64,000 nt of DNA from Paraburkholderia phytofirmans OLGA172 (GTDB taxonomy: Bacteria > Pseudomonadota > Gammaproteobacteria > Burkholderiales > Burkholderiaceae), in assembly GCF_001634365.1 (NCBI RefSeq), contig NZ_CP014580.1, positions 1-64,000 on the forward strand. The letters run 5' to 3'. Under the pieces are notes generated by a model. That model worked only from the letters and a program-made list of their open reading frames with translations, was not told the DNA's origin and did not search any database. Of this stretch, positions 16,577 through 25,789 are shown piece after piece; the first letter of the stretch is position 1, and every line of letters begins with the position of its first letter. A program made the position numbers and the translations under genes.

Positions 16577-18537
16577 CACTAATCCGAACTTTGACTTCTC
16601 AAATAGCCGGAATCCGCATCAGCGCTGGGTTTCGGCCATTTTTTGGGACTATCGTGTAGCCATGTAAAATAGCATTTATATATTGCTTTTTTGCGAAATT
16701 CTGCTTGAATGTGTGTTCATGTATATCGAACACGTCCCCAACCGCAACTCGCCGCCCGCGATCCTGCTGCGTGAGTCCTATCGCGACGGCAACACGGTCA
16801 AAAAGCGCACCCTCGCCAATCTCTCGTCGCTGCCCGCCGAGGTCATCGAAGGACTGAAGGTCCTGCTGCGCGGCGGCGTCGCGGTGTCGTGCGCCGATGA
16901 GGCCTTCGTGATCGAGCGCAGCCTGCCACACGGACACGTGGCCGCCGTGCTCGGCGCGGCGCGCGCCTGCGGCGCCGAGCAGTGGTTTGCGTCGGCGCCT
17001 GCCGCGCTGCGTTCGGTGGTGATGGCGTTGCTGGTGGCGCGGGTCGTCTCGCCTGCTTCCAAGCTCGCCACGCATCGCATGCTGTGCGAGCAGACCGCGA
17101 CCCACTCGCTGTCGCGGCTGTTGAAGCTGGGGGAAGTCGACCTGGAGCAGGTCTATGCGGCGCTCGACTGGCTGGGAGAAGCTCAGGAAGGCATCGAGAA
17201 GCGGCTTGCCCGGCAGCATCTGAGTGGCAGTACGCTGGTGCTCTATGACCTCACCTCCACGTGGGTGACCGGACGCTGCTGCGAGCTTGCCGCCCACGGC
17301 TACAGTCGTGATGGCAAGCGCGACGATCCGCAGATCGTGTTCGGTCTGGTTTGTACTCCTGAGGGCTGTCCGGTGGCGGTCGAAGTCTTCGCCGGCAACA
17401 CCGCCGATCCGGCGACCGTAGCGTCGCAGGTGGACAAGCTCAAGAACCACTATGGCATCGAGAAGCTCGCCTGGGTGGGCGACCGGGGCATGCTCACGCA
17501 GGCGCGCATCGACACGGTATTGCGCCCGGCCGGACTGGACTGGGTGAGCAGCCTGCGCGCGCCGCAGATGGCCGCGCTCGCCCATGAGAGGGGGCCCTTC
17601 CAGCCGTCGCTGTTTGATGAACGCAACCTGCTCGAAGTAACCAGTGAGGCGTTCCCCGGCGAACGGCTCATTGTGTGCCGCAATCCGCTGCTGGCCGAGG
17701 AACGGACCCGCAAGCGCGAGGCCTTGCTGCAGGCCACCGAAGCTGAGCTGATGAAGATCGTCGAAGCGACCACGCGCGCCCGCAACCGCCTCAAGGGTAC
17801 CGAGGCAATTGCCTTGCGCGTGGGCCGCATCATCGATCACTTCAGGATGGCCAAGCACTTCGAGCTGAGCATCACCGACTCGAGCTTTAGCTGGGAGCGC
17901 AAGGCCGGGCAGATCAAAGAGGAGGCCGCCCTCGATGGCCTGTATGTGGTGCGCACCAGTGTGCCGGCGGCGGATCTGTCAGCCGAGGCAGCCGTGTCGG
18001 CCTACAAGGGCATGGCGGTCGTGGAGCGGGCCTTCCGTTCGCTCAAGACGGTCGATCTACAGGTGCGACCCGTGTTCCACTGGAACGCCGGGCGCGTGCG
18101 CGCGCACGTCTTTCTGTGCATGCTCGCTTACTACGTCGAGTGGCACATGCGCGAGAAGTTAAAGCCAATGCTGTTTGACGATGAATATGTCGAGCAGGCA
18201 CGTGCTACCCGCGCGTCGCCAGTGGCCAAGGCGCGACGTTCAGACCAGGCGAAAGCCAAGGACGCCACCCGGCTTGGCGAGGACGGCTTGCCGGTCCATA
18301 GCTTCCGCACCTTGCTCGATGATCTGGCCACGCTCGCGTACAACGTCTGTCACACACCCCTGAACCCGCAAGCGAAGATCGTCATGATCACGCGGCCGAC
18401 GCCCGTTCAGGAAAAGGCCTTCCGCCTGCTCAACGTCAGCCCCGTCGCCTGTACCCAGTAATCGCCTCGCTCACGCGCGCATAACCGTGAGAAATCAAAG
18501 CATTATGCGCGCCGCGCGCTCAAAGTTCGGACTAATG
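16577..18537 (+). mobile_element. IS1634-family insertion sequence
   Basis: 1,961 bp bounded by 18-bp imperfect inverted repeats. The left is CACTAATCCGAACTTTGA (16577-16594) and the right, read inwards, is CATTAGTCCGAACTTTGA (18537-18520), matching at 16 of 18. It contains one transposase gene. I do not see a convincing target duplication in the flanks. Confidence 0.85.
16719..18461 (+). CDS. IS1634-family transposase
   Basis: 580-aa DDE transposase of the IS4 superfamily, IS1634 group. It opens with MYIEHVPNRNSPPAILLRESYRDGN and carries core segments LVLYDLTSTWVTGRCCELAAHGYSRDGKRDDPQIVFGL (first Asp), WVGDRGMLTQARI (second Asp) and KGMAVVERAFRSLKTVDLQVRPVFHW (Glu). ATG 16719 fits the family start. 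Apparently intact. Confidence 0.9.
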   Translation: MYIEHVPNRNSPPAILLRESYRDGNTVKKRTLANLSSLPAEVIEGLKVLLRGGVAVSCADEAFVIERSLPHGHVAAVLGAARACGAEQWFASAPAALRSVVMALLVARVVSPASKLATHRMLCEQTATHSLSRLLKLGEVDLEQVYAALDWLGEAQEGIEKRLARQHLSGSTLVLYDLTSTWVTGRCCELAAHGYSRDGKRDDPQIVFGLVCTPEGCPVAVEVFAGNTADPATVASQVDKLKNHYGIEKLAWVGDRGMLTQARIDTVLRPAGLDWVSSLRAPQMAALAHERGPFQPSLFDERNLLEVTSEAFPGERLIVCRNPLLAEERTRKREALLQATEAELMKIVEATTRARNRLKGTEAIALRVGRIIDHFRMAKHFELSITDSSFSWERKAGQIKEEAALDGLYVVRTSVPAADLSAEAAVSAYKGMAVVERAFRSLKTVDLQVRPVFHWNAGRVRAHVFLCMLAYYVEWHMREKLKPMLFDDEYVEQARATRASPVAKARRSDQAKAKDATRLGEDGLPVHSFRTLLDDLATLAYNVCHTPLNPQAKIVMITRPTPVQEKAFRLLNVSPVACTQ

Positions 18538-18992
18538 CGATCAGTCCTAGGGACGAACTTCCCGAGCCACACAAGTTTCGACAGTCGTGTCAGCGGAATA
18601 CGCTCACTGCCTCCACCAGGCGAGTCGCCTGCTGCTTCAGGCTTTCCGAAGCAGCGGTGCTCTGCTCAACGAGAGCGGCGTTCTGTTGCGTGATGTGATC
18701 GAGGTCCCCTACGGCCCGATCGACCTGTGCAACGCCACTGCTCTGTTCTTCAGTTGCCGAACTGATTTCGGCGATCAGGTCCGATACCCGTTTCACCTGC
18801 GCAACGATATCGTCCATCGTCTTGCCGGCGTCATCGACCAGTCTGGAACCTGACTCGACCTTTTCGACGCTCGCGCCGATCAGATTCTTAATCTCCTTGG
18901 CCGCGTTGGCACTACGCTGTGCCAACGCCCGGACCTCACCAGCAACGACGGCAAAACCGCGCCCCTGATCGCCAGCGCGCGCAGCCTCAACG

Positions 18993-20455
18993 CATCTCGT
19001 TATACAGAAGTGTCGTAGCCGTCGCGCAAGATCTGGATGGTGCTCACAGCATCCATGACTCGCTGCATGCCAATCCACAACGTCTTCGCGCCCGGTTCAC
19101 CATCGCTCTTGCGCCCGAGGAATCCACCCAGTGACGCGATCATCCGTATCATCTGGTTCAGTGTCGGTGGTTTTTTCGGACGCGCCTTCTTGCAGAGCAC
19201 GTGAGCACCATGTATCTCGTCAGCCGCGAAGAATAGCGACGCGTTTAGCTCCGGACACGTTCTGCCCACACGCATGAGCCGTGCAATACGCCACGATACG
19301 ACCATGTACAGCGCAAGTGCCTTCTCTACCCGTTCCATCTGCGAGAGCTGCAGCGCCTCAACCCGGCAGGCGTTCTTCAGGACATTGAAGAACATTTCTA
19401 TTTCCCATCTCGCGCGGTACCAGTCGATGAGTTCGATGAGCGCATCCGCATCACCCGCTTCGCGGTTGGTCACAAGACGCCAGATGACTGGCTTTACGCC
19501 CGCTGGCGCATCCACCTCATACGCCTCGACGCAGGTGAGCGTGACGCTGACGCGACCGGGCAGCGTAATGCGCTGGCTGCGCAGTTCCTGCTTCACTTCA
19601 CGTGCCTTCTGGCCACTGCGCCCGGGCAGCACGAAACTGATACGGCCGAGCACGTTACCCGCGTGCACCTTGTCCCACAGCTTTTCTTCGTCCTTCAAGG
19701 CACGGTTGTGCTGCGAGCGGATCAGCCAGTCCGCCGGTTCACCCAATTCCTGCGCACGCTGCATGAGCGCCGCGATGTCGCCTTCACGATCGGCCACATA
19801 CACCAGCCGCGCGTCTGGCAGGGCCCGTGCCTGTTCGGCCACGATCTCATAGCTTTCGATCCACCGCGCACTTTCCCTGACTCCGCCACGCCTGCCGTTT
19901 GCATCGCGTGACTCGCGCGCCCACATCCAGGCATTCATCACACCCAGCGGCTCCCGATCCGGTGTCACCGCATAAGTCGCGTGAAGATACATGCCCACCT
20001 GTGCTTCATAACTGAGTGGGCCGGCCCCTTCGATGTCCTGACCGTTAAAGTTCAGCTCTGTCGTATCGGCAATGCACAGCACCACCGGCAACGCTCCCAT
20101 GCGCGCCGTGGTGCGATCCCAATGCGGCTGCATCATGTCGCGCCAGTCGATGCGCTCATTGCCTAGAAAGCGATATGCTGCCATCGTCTCGGCCCAGCCT
20201 TCGCACGCGCCCGGAATGCTGGCCGTGGGCCGGCTGGCAAACCGTTTGATCAGTTCCTTCGCGCGCCGGTCTCGCCGTGGATCGCCCAAATCCAGAGTCT
20301 CAAATTCTTCGTCCACCCATGCTCCCGCGTCGTTTCGGATCTTCATGCTGAAAATCCGAGAGTAAACGCGAAATCCGCATTGTTAACAACCCCCTTCCGG
20401 CTACTTTGCTATCCAACATCGTCTCCGGAACTGTCGATTTGTGTATAACGAGATG
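18993..20455 (-). mobile_element. IS4-family (IS50 group) insertion sequence, copy 1
   Basis: 1,463 bp with terminal inverted repeats beginning CATCTCGTTATACA. It is flanked by the 9-bp duplication GCCTCAACG (18984-18992 and 20456-20464) within the aer-like gene. A 9-bp duplication is typical of the IS50/Tn5 group. A copy of the same length and encoded protein lies at 31736-33198. Confidence 0.95.
19000..20346 (-). CDS. IS4-family transposase (Tn5/IS50 type), copy 1
   Basis: 448 aa. The RNase-H-like core has Asp94 (IADTTELNF), Asp186 (YVADREGD) and Glu317 within a perfect YREK signature, Y310-x2-R313-x3-E317-x6-K324. The N-terminus (FETLDLGDPRRDRRAKELIKRFASRPTASIP) is of the Tn5 N-terminal domain type. 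Full length, probably active. Confidence 0.92.
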   Translation of the reverse strand: MKIRNDAGAWVDEEFETLDLGDPRRDRRAKELIKRFASRPTASIPGACEGWAETMAAYRFLGNERIDWRDMMQPHWDRTTARMGALPVVLCIADTTELNFNGQDIEGAGPLSYEAQVGMYLHATYAVTPDREPLGVMNAWMWARESRDANGRRGGVRESARWIESYEIVAEQARALPDARLVYVADREGDIAALMQRAQELGEPADWLIRSQHNRALKDEEKLWDKVHAGNVLGRISFVLPGRSGQKAREVKQELRSQRITLPGRVSVTLTCVEAYEVDAPAGVKPVIWRLVTNREAGDADALIELIDWYRARWEIEMFFNVLKNACRVEALQLSQMERVEKALALYMVVSWRIARLMRVGRTCPELNASLFFAADEIHGAHVLCKKARPKKPPTLNQMIRMIASLGGFLGRKSDGEPGAKTLWIGMQRVMDAVSTIQILRDGYDTSV

Positions 20456-20865
20456 GCCTCAACGGCCGCATTGAGCGCGAGAATGTTCGTCTGGAATGCG
20501 ATTCCGTCGATCACACCAATGATGTCTGCAATCTTTCTCGAACTCTCCGTGATCTCGTTCATCGTGTTGACGACTTCCGATACTGCCTGCCCGCCTTTGG
20601 CTGCCGCGTGGCTCGCCGTGCCCGAAAGTTGATTCGCCTCGACGGCAGTCTCCGCGTTGCTCTTCACGGTGGCGGTCATCTGGGTCATTGATGCAGCTGT
20701 CTGCTGGACGCTCGTGGCAGCCTGCTCAGTGCGAACGCTAAGGTCGTGGTTGCCCTGCGCAATCTCGTTGCTGGCCGTCTGCACATTGATCGTAAGCGAT
20801 CCATTAGCGCCGTCCCTCTGAGTAGTGGACGAGCGTGGTGTTTGTGAAGTAGATTTGGCGGCGGA

Positions 20866-22446
20866 TCAGCGCAGGGAGAGTGGCATTTTCCAGGGCATCA
20901 AGGCGTCGTAATCATCAACGGTCTTTGCCAGGGGGAGCCGTTCAAACAGCCAGGTCAGATAGCGGTACGGATCGATACCATTGGCTTTCGCCGTTTCAAC
21001 AAGAGAATACAGATTGGCGCTCGCGTTAGCGCCGTCAACGGTATCCGAGAAGAGCCAGCCACGGCGTCCCAGGCAGAAGGGGCGAATGGAATTTTCACAG
21101 GCGTTGTTTGAGATTGGCCAGTCACCGTTTTCGATGTAACGAACCAGCTTCGGCCACTGCTCACGCAGATATGTCAGCGCCTTGCCAAGCAGACTCTGCG
21201 GCAGCACGCCAGGAGACTGCTTGATCATGAGATCCTTGATGACCGCGAGTACGTGGGCACTATAGCGCTGCCGTAGGCGCAGACGCCGGTCAGCACTCCA
21301 CGTTTGACTGCGTGCCTCGGCGGCAAACAACTTGCCAAACAGCTTGATGAAGCGTGTTGCGAGCAGATCTGGCGTACGTGCAGCCTTGGGGACGTTTTCT
21401 TCTGCTTTGACGAAGTAACGGCGCGCGTGAACAACACAGCCAAGATGCACAAGCTTGTATCGCTCGGCGATACCGTTGTATGGCTCGTAGCCATCTGTCA
21501 TCAGTACTGCGCCCTCCCGCACACCTGTGAACAACTTGTCGGCCAGTTTCGCACCACGCCCCGGCGTATAGGTAAAGCAACGGATCGGGATTCCCGTGCC
21601 CGTCATCTGTGACCACAGATAGCTCTTCGTCTGTGGCTTTCGTCCTTTCTCCTTGAGCACCTGGAAGGTCGTCTCATCGCACAGGATCACCTCGGCATCA
21701 AGCAGCGCGTCGCGCATCAGGTTGATCACTGGTTGGGCCGCCAGGCCGACGCGAACCATGCTGGCTGCGATCGTGTTGGATGAGATATCACCGCCGAAGC
21801 GACGCAGCAGTCCAGCCTGGCGGTACAGCGGCATACCGAACTGGTATTTGCCGGCCGCGATCCACGCGAGTGCCGATTCGGTCAGTAACCCCCGGGGGAT
21901 GATGCGCAGCGGCGCCGGCGTGACCTTGATGCCCAGATCACAGCACGGGCAGGCATACTTGACCCGCTGATGCTGGATCACGCGGACCTGTTCCGGAATC
22001 ACGTCGAGCTGCTCGCTGATTTCAACGCCGAACTCCACCAGCGCATGGCCGTCGTTGCTGCAGAAACGCTCGGCTTCCGGAAGTTCGTGCCGGCGAATCT
22101 CACGGGGCAGATTGGGATCAAGCGGCTTGCGGTGACCACGTTTTTTGCGTGTGTGCTCCGCGACCTTCGTCCCGGGAGTCTCTTCCTGGGCAGGTGTCGC
22201 ATTCGCACCAAGCGCTTCGGCCTCGTTGAACAATCCAAACTGTTCGGAGTCCCGTGCTTCGCTCTTTGCTCCAAACAGATCACGCCGGTAAGCACGCAGC
22301 CGTTCCTCGGCCAGGTCGCGCTCCGCAGTCATCAGACGCAGCATGCTGCGGGTTTCTTCATGCGCGCGCTCCAGGGTGGCGTACGCCTCCCGCATGGCGA
22401 GTAACGCATTGAGTTCGTCGGCGGAGATCGTGATCTGGGCAGGCAT
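20866..22446 (-). CDS. tnpC: IS66-family transposase TnpC (copy B)
   Basis: 526-aa DDE transposase with the coiled N-terminus (ERDLAEERLRAYRRDLFGAKSEAR), zinc-finger-like part (YACPCCDLGIKVTP), core (ILCDETTFQVLKEKGRKPQTKSYLW, MTDGYEPYNG) and the NNACENSIRPFCLGRRGWLFSDT ending. Apparently intact. Confidence 0.92.
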   Translation of the reverse strand: MPAQITISADELNALLAMREAYATLERAHEETRSMLRLMTAERDLAEERLRAYRRDLFGAKSEARDSEQFGLFNEAEALGANATPAQEETPGTKVAEHTRKKRGHRKPLDPNLPREIRRHELPEAERFCSNDGHALVEFGVEISEQLDVIPEQVRVIQHQRVKYACPCCDLGIKVTPAPLRIIPRGLLTESALAWIAAGKYQFGMPLYRQAGLLRRFGGDISSNTIAASMVRVGLAAQPVINLMRDALLDAEVILCDETTFQVLKEKGRKPQTKSYLWSQMTGTGIPIRCFTYTPGRGAKLADKLFTGVREGAVLMTDGYEPYNGIAERYKLVHLGCVVHARRYFVKAEENVPKAARTPDLLATRFIKLFGKLFAAEARSQTWSADRRLRLRQRYSAHVLAVIKDLMIKQSPGVLPQSLLGKALTYLREQWPKLVRYIENGDWPISNNACENSIRPFCLGRRGWLFSDTVDGANASANLYSLVETAKANGIDPYRYLTWLFERLPLAKTVDDYDALMPWKMPLSLR

Positions 22447-22477
22447 GCCGGGTTAGACCAGCATGCCTGACGCGCGT

Positions 22478-22831
22478 TCAGCTCACGCGCAGATATTCCC
22501 GCCTTGGATGGCGATGGATGGTGGTAATGTCGTCGCCGTCGAGCAGCGCGTGCAGCAGATCGGTTGTCAAGGTCACGACTTCGGTCTTGTTGCCGGGCCA
22601 GATGAAGTGCTCTGCCTCAAGTCGCTTCGTCATAAGCCAGAACCCGCTGCCATCCCAGCCGAGGATCTTGATGCGGTCGCGACGCCGGTTCCCGAAGATG
22701 TAAAGAGAGGAGTCCATTGGATTGAGTCGCATGGCCTGCTCGACGAGGATCGAGAGACTGTTCATGCCGTAGCGGAAATCAACCGGATCGCGGTGGAGGT
22801 AAACTTTCAGGCTTACGTCGAACCGGAACAT
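22478..22831 (-). CDS. tnpB: IS66 accessory protein TnpB (copy B)
   Basis: 117-aa IS66 Orf2-like protein (MFRFDVSLKVYLHRDPVDFRYGMNSL, YIFGNRRRDRIKILGWDGSGFWLMTKRLE). It overlaps the preceding tnpA by 19 bp. Confidence 0.9.
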   Translation of the reverse strand: MFRFDVSLKVYLHRDPVDFRYGMNSLSILVEQAMRLNPMDSSLYIFGNRRRDRIKILGWDGSGFWLMTKRLEAEHFIWPGNKTEVVTLTTDLLHALLDGDDITTIHRHPRREYLRVS

Positions 22832-23337
22832 GGCAGCCTCCCCAGCATCTGTACGACGGTGGTCAACTCATCAATGCTTGCCTTGCCGAGGTCGAACTCA
22901 ACGCCGTTGGACAGGCGCACGTGTAACGAGAGCGTCATCGCCAACGCTGGTGCCATTGGCAACGGCGCCGGCATGACCGGCACAAAGGCGCCGGGAGGTT
23001 GCTCTGTCACCGGGTGCCTCTGCGAATTGACAATCTCAACCGGTACACTGTCGATGACTTGCCCAGCACTCAGTCCATGCGGTTCGTCGGCGCCGCTATC
23101 CTGCGGCGCCTGCGTGAGTGCCTTCTCGCGCGCCATCAGGTACTTGGTGATCCACTTGCGCAGCAGATTTGCGTTAAGCCCGTGCTCCTGCGCAACACGG
23201 GCAACGGATACGCCGGGCTGCAAGGCTGCCTCGATGAGCGCGCGCTTTCCTTTTTCGTCGTAGCGCCTGCGCCCATCGCGGCTCTGGAACACGACTCTCA
23301 ACTCAGGATTATTGTCAGCCATAGGTGTCCACCTCAA
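22813..23337 (-). CDS. tnpA: IS66 accessory protein TnpA (copy B)
   Basis: IS66 orf1 product with HTH segment RYDEKGKRALIEAALQPGVSVARVAQEHGLNANLLRKWI. The open frame gives 174 aa; the likely start is the internal Met of MADNNPELRV (23322), which would give 169 aa. Confidence 0.85.
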   Translation of the reverse strand: MRWTPMADNNPELRVVFQSRDGRRRYDEKGKRALIEAALQPGVSVARVAQEHGLNANLLRKWITKYLMAREKALTQAPQDSGADEPHGLSAGQVIDSVPVEIVNSQRHPVTEQPPGAFVPVMPAPLPMAPALAMTLSLHVRLSNGVEFDLGKASIDELTTVVQMLGRLPCSGST

Positions 23338-24279
23338 TGTTAGGTGGACACCTATGCTCCTCGCTCAGAGCGTCAGTTGGTAGACGCCGAAGATGGATCG
23401 CTTACCATTGATCACCTGTTCGCTGACATCGTCGATCAGCCAGCGGAACATCAAGCCAAGCTGACTGATCGTGCGCAGCGTCATGCCGATCTCGTCAACG
23501 CGATTCATGTGGACGGCCTTCTGGCTTTCGCCAGACGCGACACGCAAGGCCTGTTCGCGCACCTGCTCGAGCGGTCGCGAAATTTGTGCTTCCAGCCAGA
23601 GCGACGCGAACATAGAAACTGCGGCGCTCACGCCCGCAAAACCCGCGAGTGCGACACCCTTCAGTCCCAGCAGCCACGCAGCCAGAGCGACCGTCGGTGC
23701 GACCGACAGTAAGGCCGAACGGATCCTCGAGCGCACCGGCATGGTCTGAAACACCGAGGTCCAACCCATCAGGCCGGTCCGGACAATCAGCCCCTTGTGG
23801 AAGCGACGGTTGCCAGCTTTGCCTTCGCGGAAATCCCGGTAAAGCGCCTCTGCCGCTGCGATCTCCTCGCGTGAGGCCTTGGTTCGCACTGACATGTAGC
23901 CTGCCGGCTGTCCGTTGCGTACCACCGGCGTCGCGTTGGCACGAACCCAGTAGTGATCGCCATTCTTGCGCCGGTTCTTGACCAGTGCGGTCCACGGCTC
24001 GCCCCCTTTGAGCGTCGACCACATGTCGGCAAACGCCTCTTTAGGCATGTCCGGATGCCGCACGACGTTGTGAGGTTGACCTTGAATTTCTTCGTGGGAA
24101 AAACCGCTGACCTGCATGAATGCGGCGTTGGCATAGGTGACGTAACTCTCTGTGTCGGTGGTCGACATCAGTGTCGCGTTGTCAGGGAACTCGAATTCCT
24201 GCTGGGTGACGGGTTGGTTGTTACGCATATTGTGGCCCTCGGAAGGCGGGTCGGATGTTCGACTCCGGTTTAGTGCATT

Positions 24280-24311
24280 GCCAGAGCGTCAAATATATTT
24301 GACACTCTGGC
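24280..24311. promoter_or_regulatory. Large palindromic operator upstream of the aer-like gene
   Basis: A 32-bp nearly perfect palindrome. GTCAAATATATTTGAC (24288-24303) forms the core and is flanked by GCCAGAG (24280-24286) and CTCTGGC (24305-24311). The core is shared with the operator before the Crp-like gene at 14709-14724, which suggests that this regulator also controls aerotaxis (inference). Confidence 0.65.
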
Positions 24312-24655
24312 AATCTCCACGCAATATCGGCAAATATTGAGAAACCTCTAGGGATGCCCTGGGTAAACATGTATTACGCACGTCTGTTTAAGAGCTGCCG
24401 CAGCCCCGGCGTTATCTACAGATGTCTGCTCAGACAGCTTGAGTTTTGTCCTCAGCCACTATCGAAACATTCGCGGATAGCGAGTGATGGGATTTGGGGC
24501 TGCACACTTTCATCGCGGACTCGCGAACGCTCGTCGTCCCGCATCATCCGCTGCGGTCGGCGGTGCACAGTCGGTAAGATGAACGACAGCTTCTCGGCAG
24601 CGCTGAGACGTTAGAAGAAGCTCACTGGAGGGCAAATCGGGGTCGCTATGCAGAG

Positions 24656-24820
24656 GTTAGTACAGACGACGATGTGTTACCGATCGAGTTAGGGGAGGCC
24701 GCGTGCGACTTTGCGATTGCGCGAGGTTGCAAGGTCGACTGGAGCGCGTATCCGATGCCGCATTCAGTGTGCGAGGAGGAGATATCGGCGCTGCGCGCGT
24801 CGCTCGGTGCGCGCCTGAAG
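24656..24820 (+). pseudogene. Carboxylesterase/phospholipase C-terminal remnant
   Basis: The frame encodes STDDDVLPIELGEAACDFAIARGCKVDWSAYPMPHSVCEEEISALRASLGARL, the last quarter of an alpha/beta-hydrolase carboxylesterase of about 220 aa. It includes the conserved aspartate region (DDD-VLP) and the catalytic His in PMPHSVC. The nucleophile half is absent and no start is present. It is a relic. Nothing convincing is seen between 24312 and 24655. Confidence 0.6.
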
Positions 24821-25789
24821 CGTCCCGCAGAGGGGCTTTCTATAGGACACAGGCGGCTCCCGTGCGTCCGAGCAGATGAAGAGCGTCTACACTTCGCGAC
24901 GGCCGCCAATCTGGACAGAACGTCAGGGCAGACGCACCGGATAACGGTGTCGCGCGCGGGCCAGCAGATACGAGGTGCGGGGTAGGGCAAGCGCGACGGC
25001 TTCGCAGGAAAAGGGTGGCACACCGCCTTGCGAAGGCGCGTACCGGCGTGTTCGGTGCAGCGGATCCGGCTGCCGTTCGCGACGATTGCGAACCCGCGTT
25101 GGCTTTGGCACAGCTTTCGCACGCTGCGAATAGTGCGGACGCTGCAGATGAATGATGTCGACGAGCGTGCCGGGTATGTTTGCCGTCCGGTCGTTGCGTG
25201 TCATGTGCTCGATCAATCCCAGCAGGCTTACCGCTTTGCGCAGGCACGCGGCACTGAGCCTGCCGCTCGACAGCGGGGGCAGATCATCGATGATAGCGGC
25301 GGCATGACGGATTTCGACCCGGCAAGCGCGCGCCGTGTCGTCGAGTACGATCAGCACGTCATACAGCCTCGCGTGGTGACGTGCGTGCCGGTAACGGAAA
25401 CAGAAGCGAGTGACGGCGGACTGACGGCCACGCAGCCGTGCTATCGGCGTAAGCATCACACGCCACCGCTATAACGGTCCGGCGGAATACTGCCGAAGAA
25501 CGATGCGGTGTCCGGCTCCGGTATGCCCACCACCATGCAACCGGTGGCCCGCAGCAGCGATGCACGAAAGACCCGCGACTTGGCCGACACAGTTCGCCTC
25601 CAGATAGATAAAACGCCTCACGGCATGCACGAGCGCCCGGTACTGACCGGCAGCATGGGCCTCACTGGGCCGGGCCGCACGCGGCGGCCTGCACTGATTC
25701 GATAGCGAGCAAGCTTCACAAGGTTTGTATTCCACACCCCTGCGCGCCATGAAGCGTTGATATCAGTCAATCCGTTCCGCGCGCGGCCG
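24821..25789. other. Degenerate region without an intact gene
   Basis: About 970 bp with several short overlapping frames and no intact gene. A minus-strand frame (24923-25459) contains RHAAAIIDDLPPL, faintly like the IHDDLP region of polyprenyl diphosphate synthases. Another minus-strand frame near 25520-25620 encodes RRFIYLEANCVGQVAGLS. Neither match is long enough to name a gene. The stretch looks like eroded coding sequence between the esterase relic and the LOG-family gene. Confidence 0.3.

Larger units (their letters stand above)
20792..23405 (-). mobile_element. IS66-family insertion sequence, copy B
   Basis: 2,614 bp with GTAAGCGATC ends (20792-20801; complement at 23396-23405) and a perfect 8-bp target duplication CATTGATC (20784-20791 and 23406-23413). 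It is inserted in the aer-like gene just after the HAMP region. Its proteins differ clearly from copy A, so it is a separate IS66 lineage. The uninterrupted duplication shows simple insertion. Confidence 0.95.
18590..24228 (-). pseudogene. aer: Aer-like PAS/MCP chemoreceptor split by two insertion sequences
   Basis: Three pieces of one gene lie on the minus strand: 24228-23406 (PAS domain, membrane segment, HAMP-like part up to MFRWLIDDVSEQVIN), 20783-20456 (start of the signalling domain up to the tip [14 protein letters not shown]) and 18983-18590 (ARAGDQGRGFAVVAGEVRALAQRS to the end). After removing both elements and one copy of each target duplication, the pieces total 1,545 bp, exactly 515 codons, and the frame closes. 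The PAS region (TYANAAFMQVSGFSHEEIQGQPHNVVRHPDMPKEAFADMW) is of the Aer type, which binds FAD and senses redox or oxygen. The gene is non-functional as it stands. A strong palindrome lies 50-85 bp upstream. Confidence 0.92.

Noticed and set aside
16599..17858. 419-aa minus-strand open frame
   Set aside because: It is the antisense shadow of the IS1634 transposase, with low-complexity His/Gln/Arg-rich translation.
16560..18550. Target duplication of the IS1634 element
   Set aside because: GCGAT occurs on both sides but not directly next to the termini, so it was not accepted.
24923..25459. Possible polyprenyl diphosphate synthase
   Set aside because: Only a short RHAAAIIDDLPPL resemblance; the second Asp-rich motif and overall length are missing, so not called as a gene.
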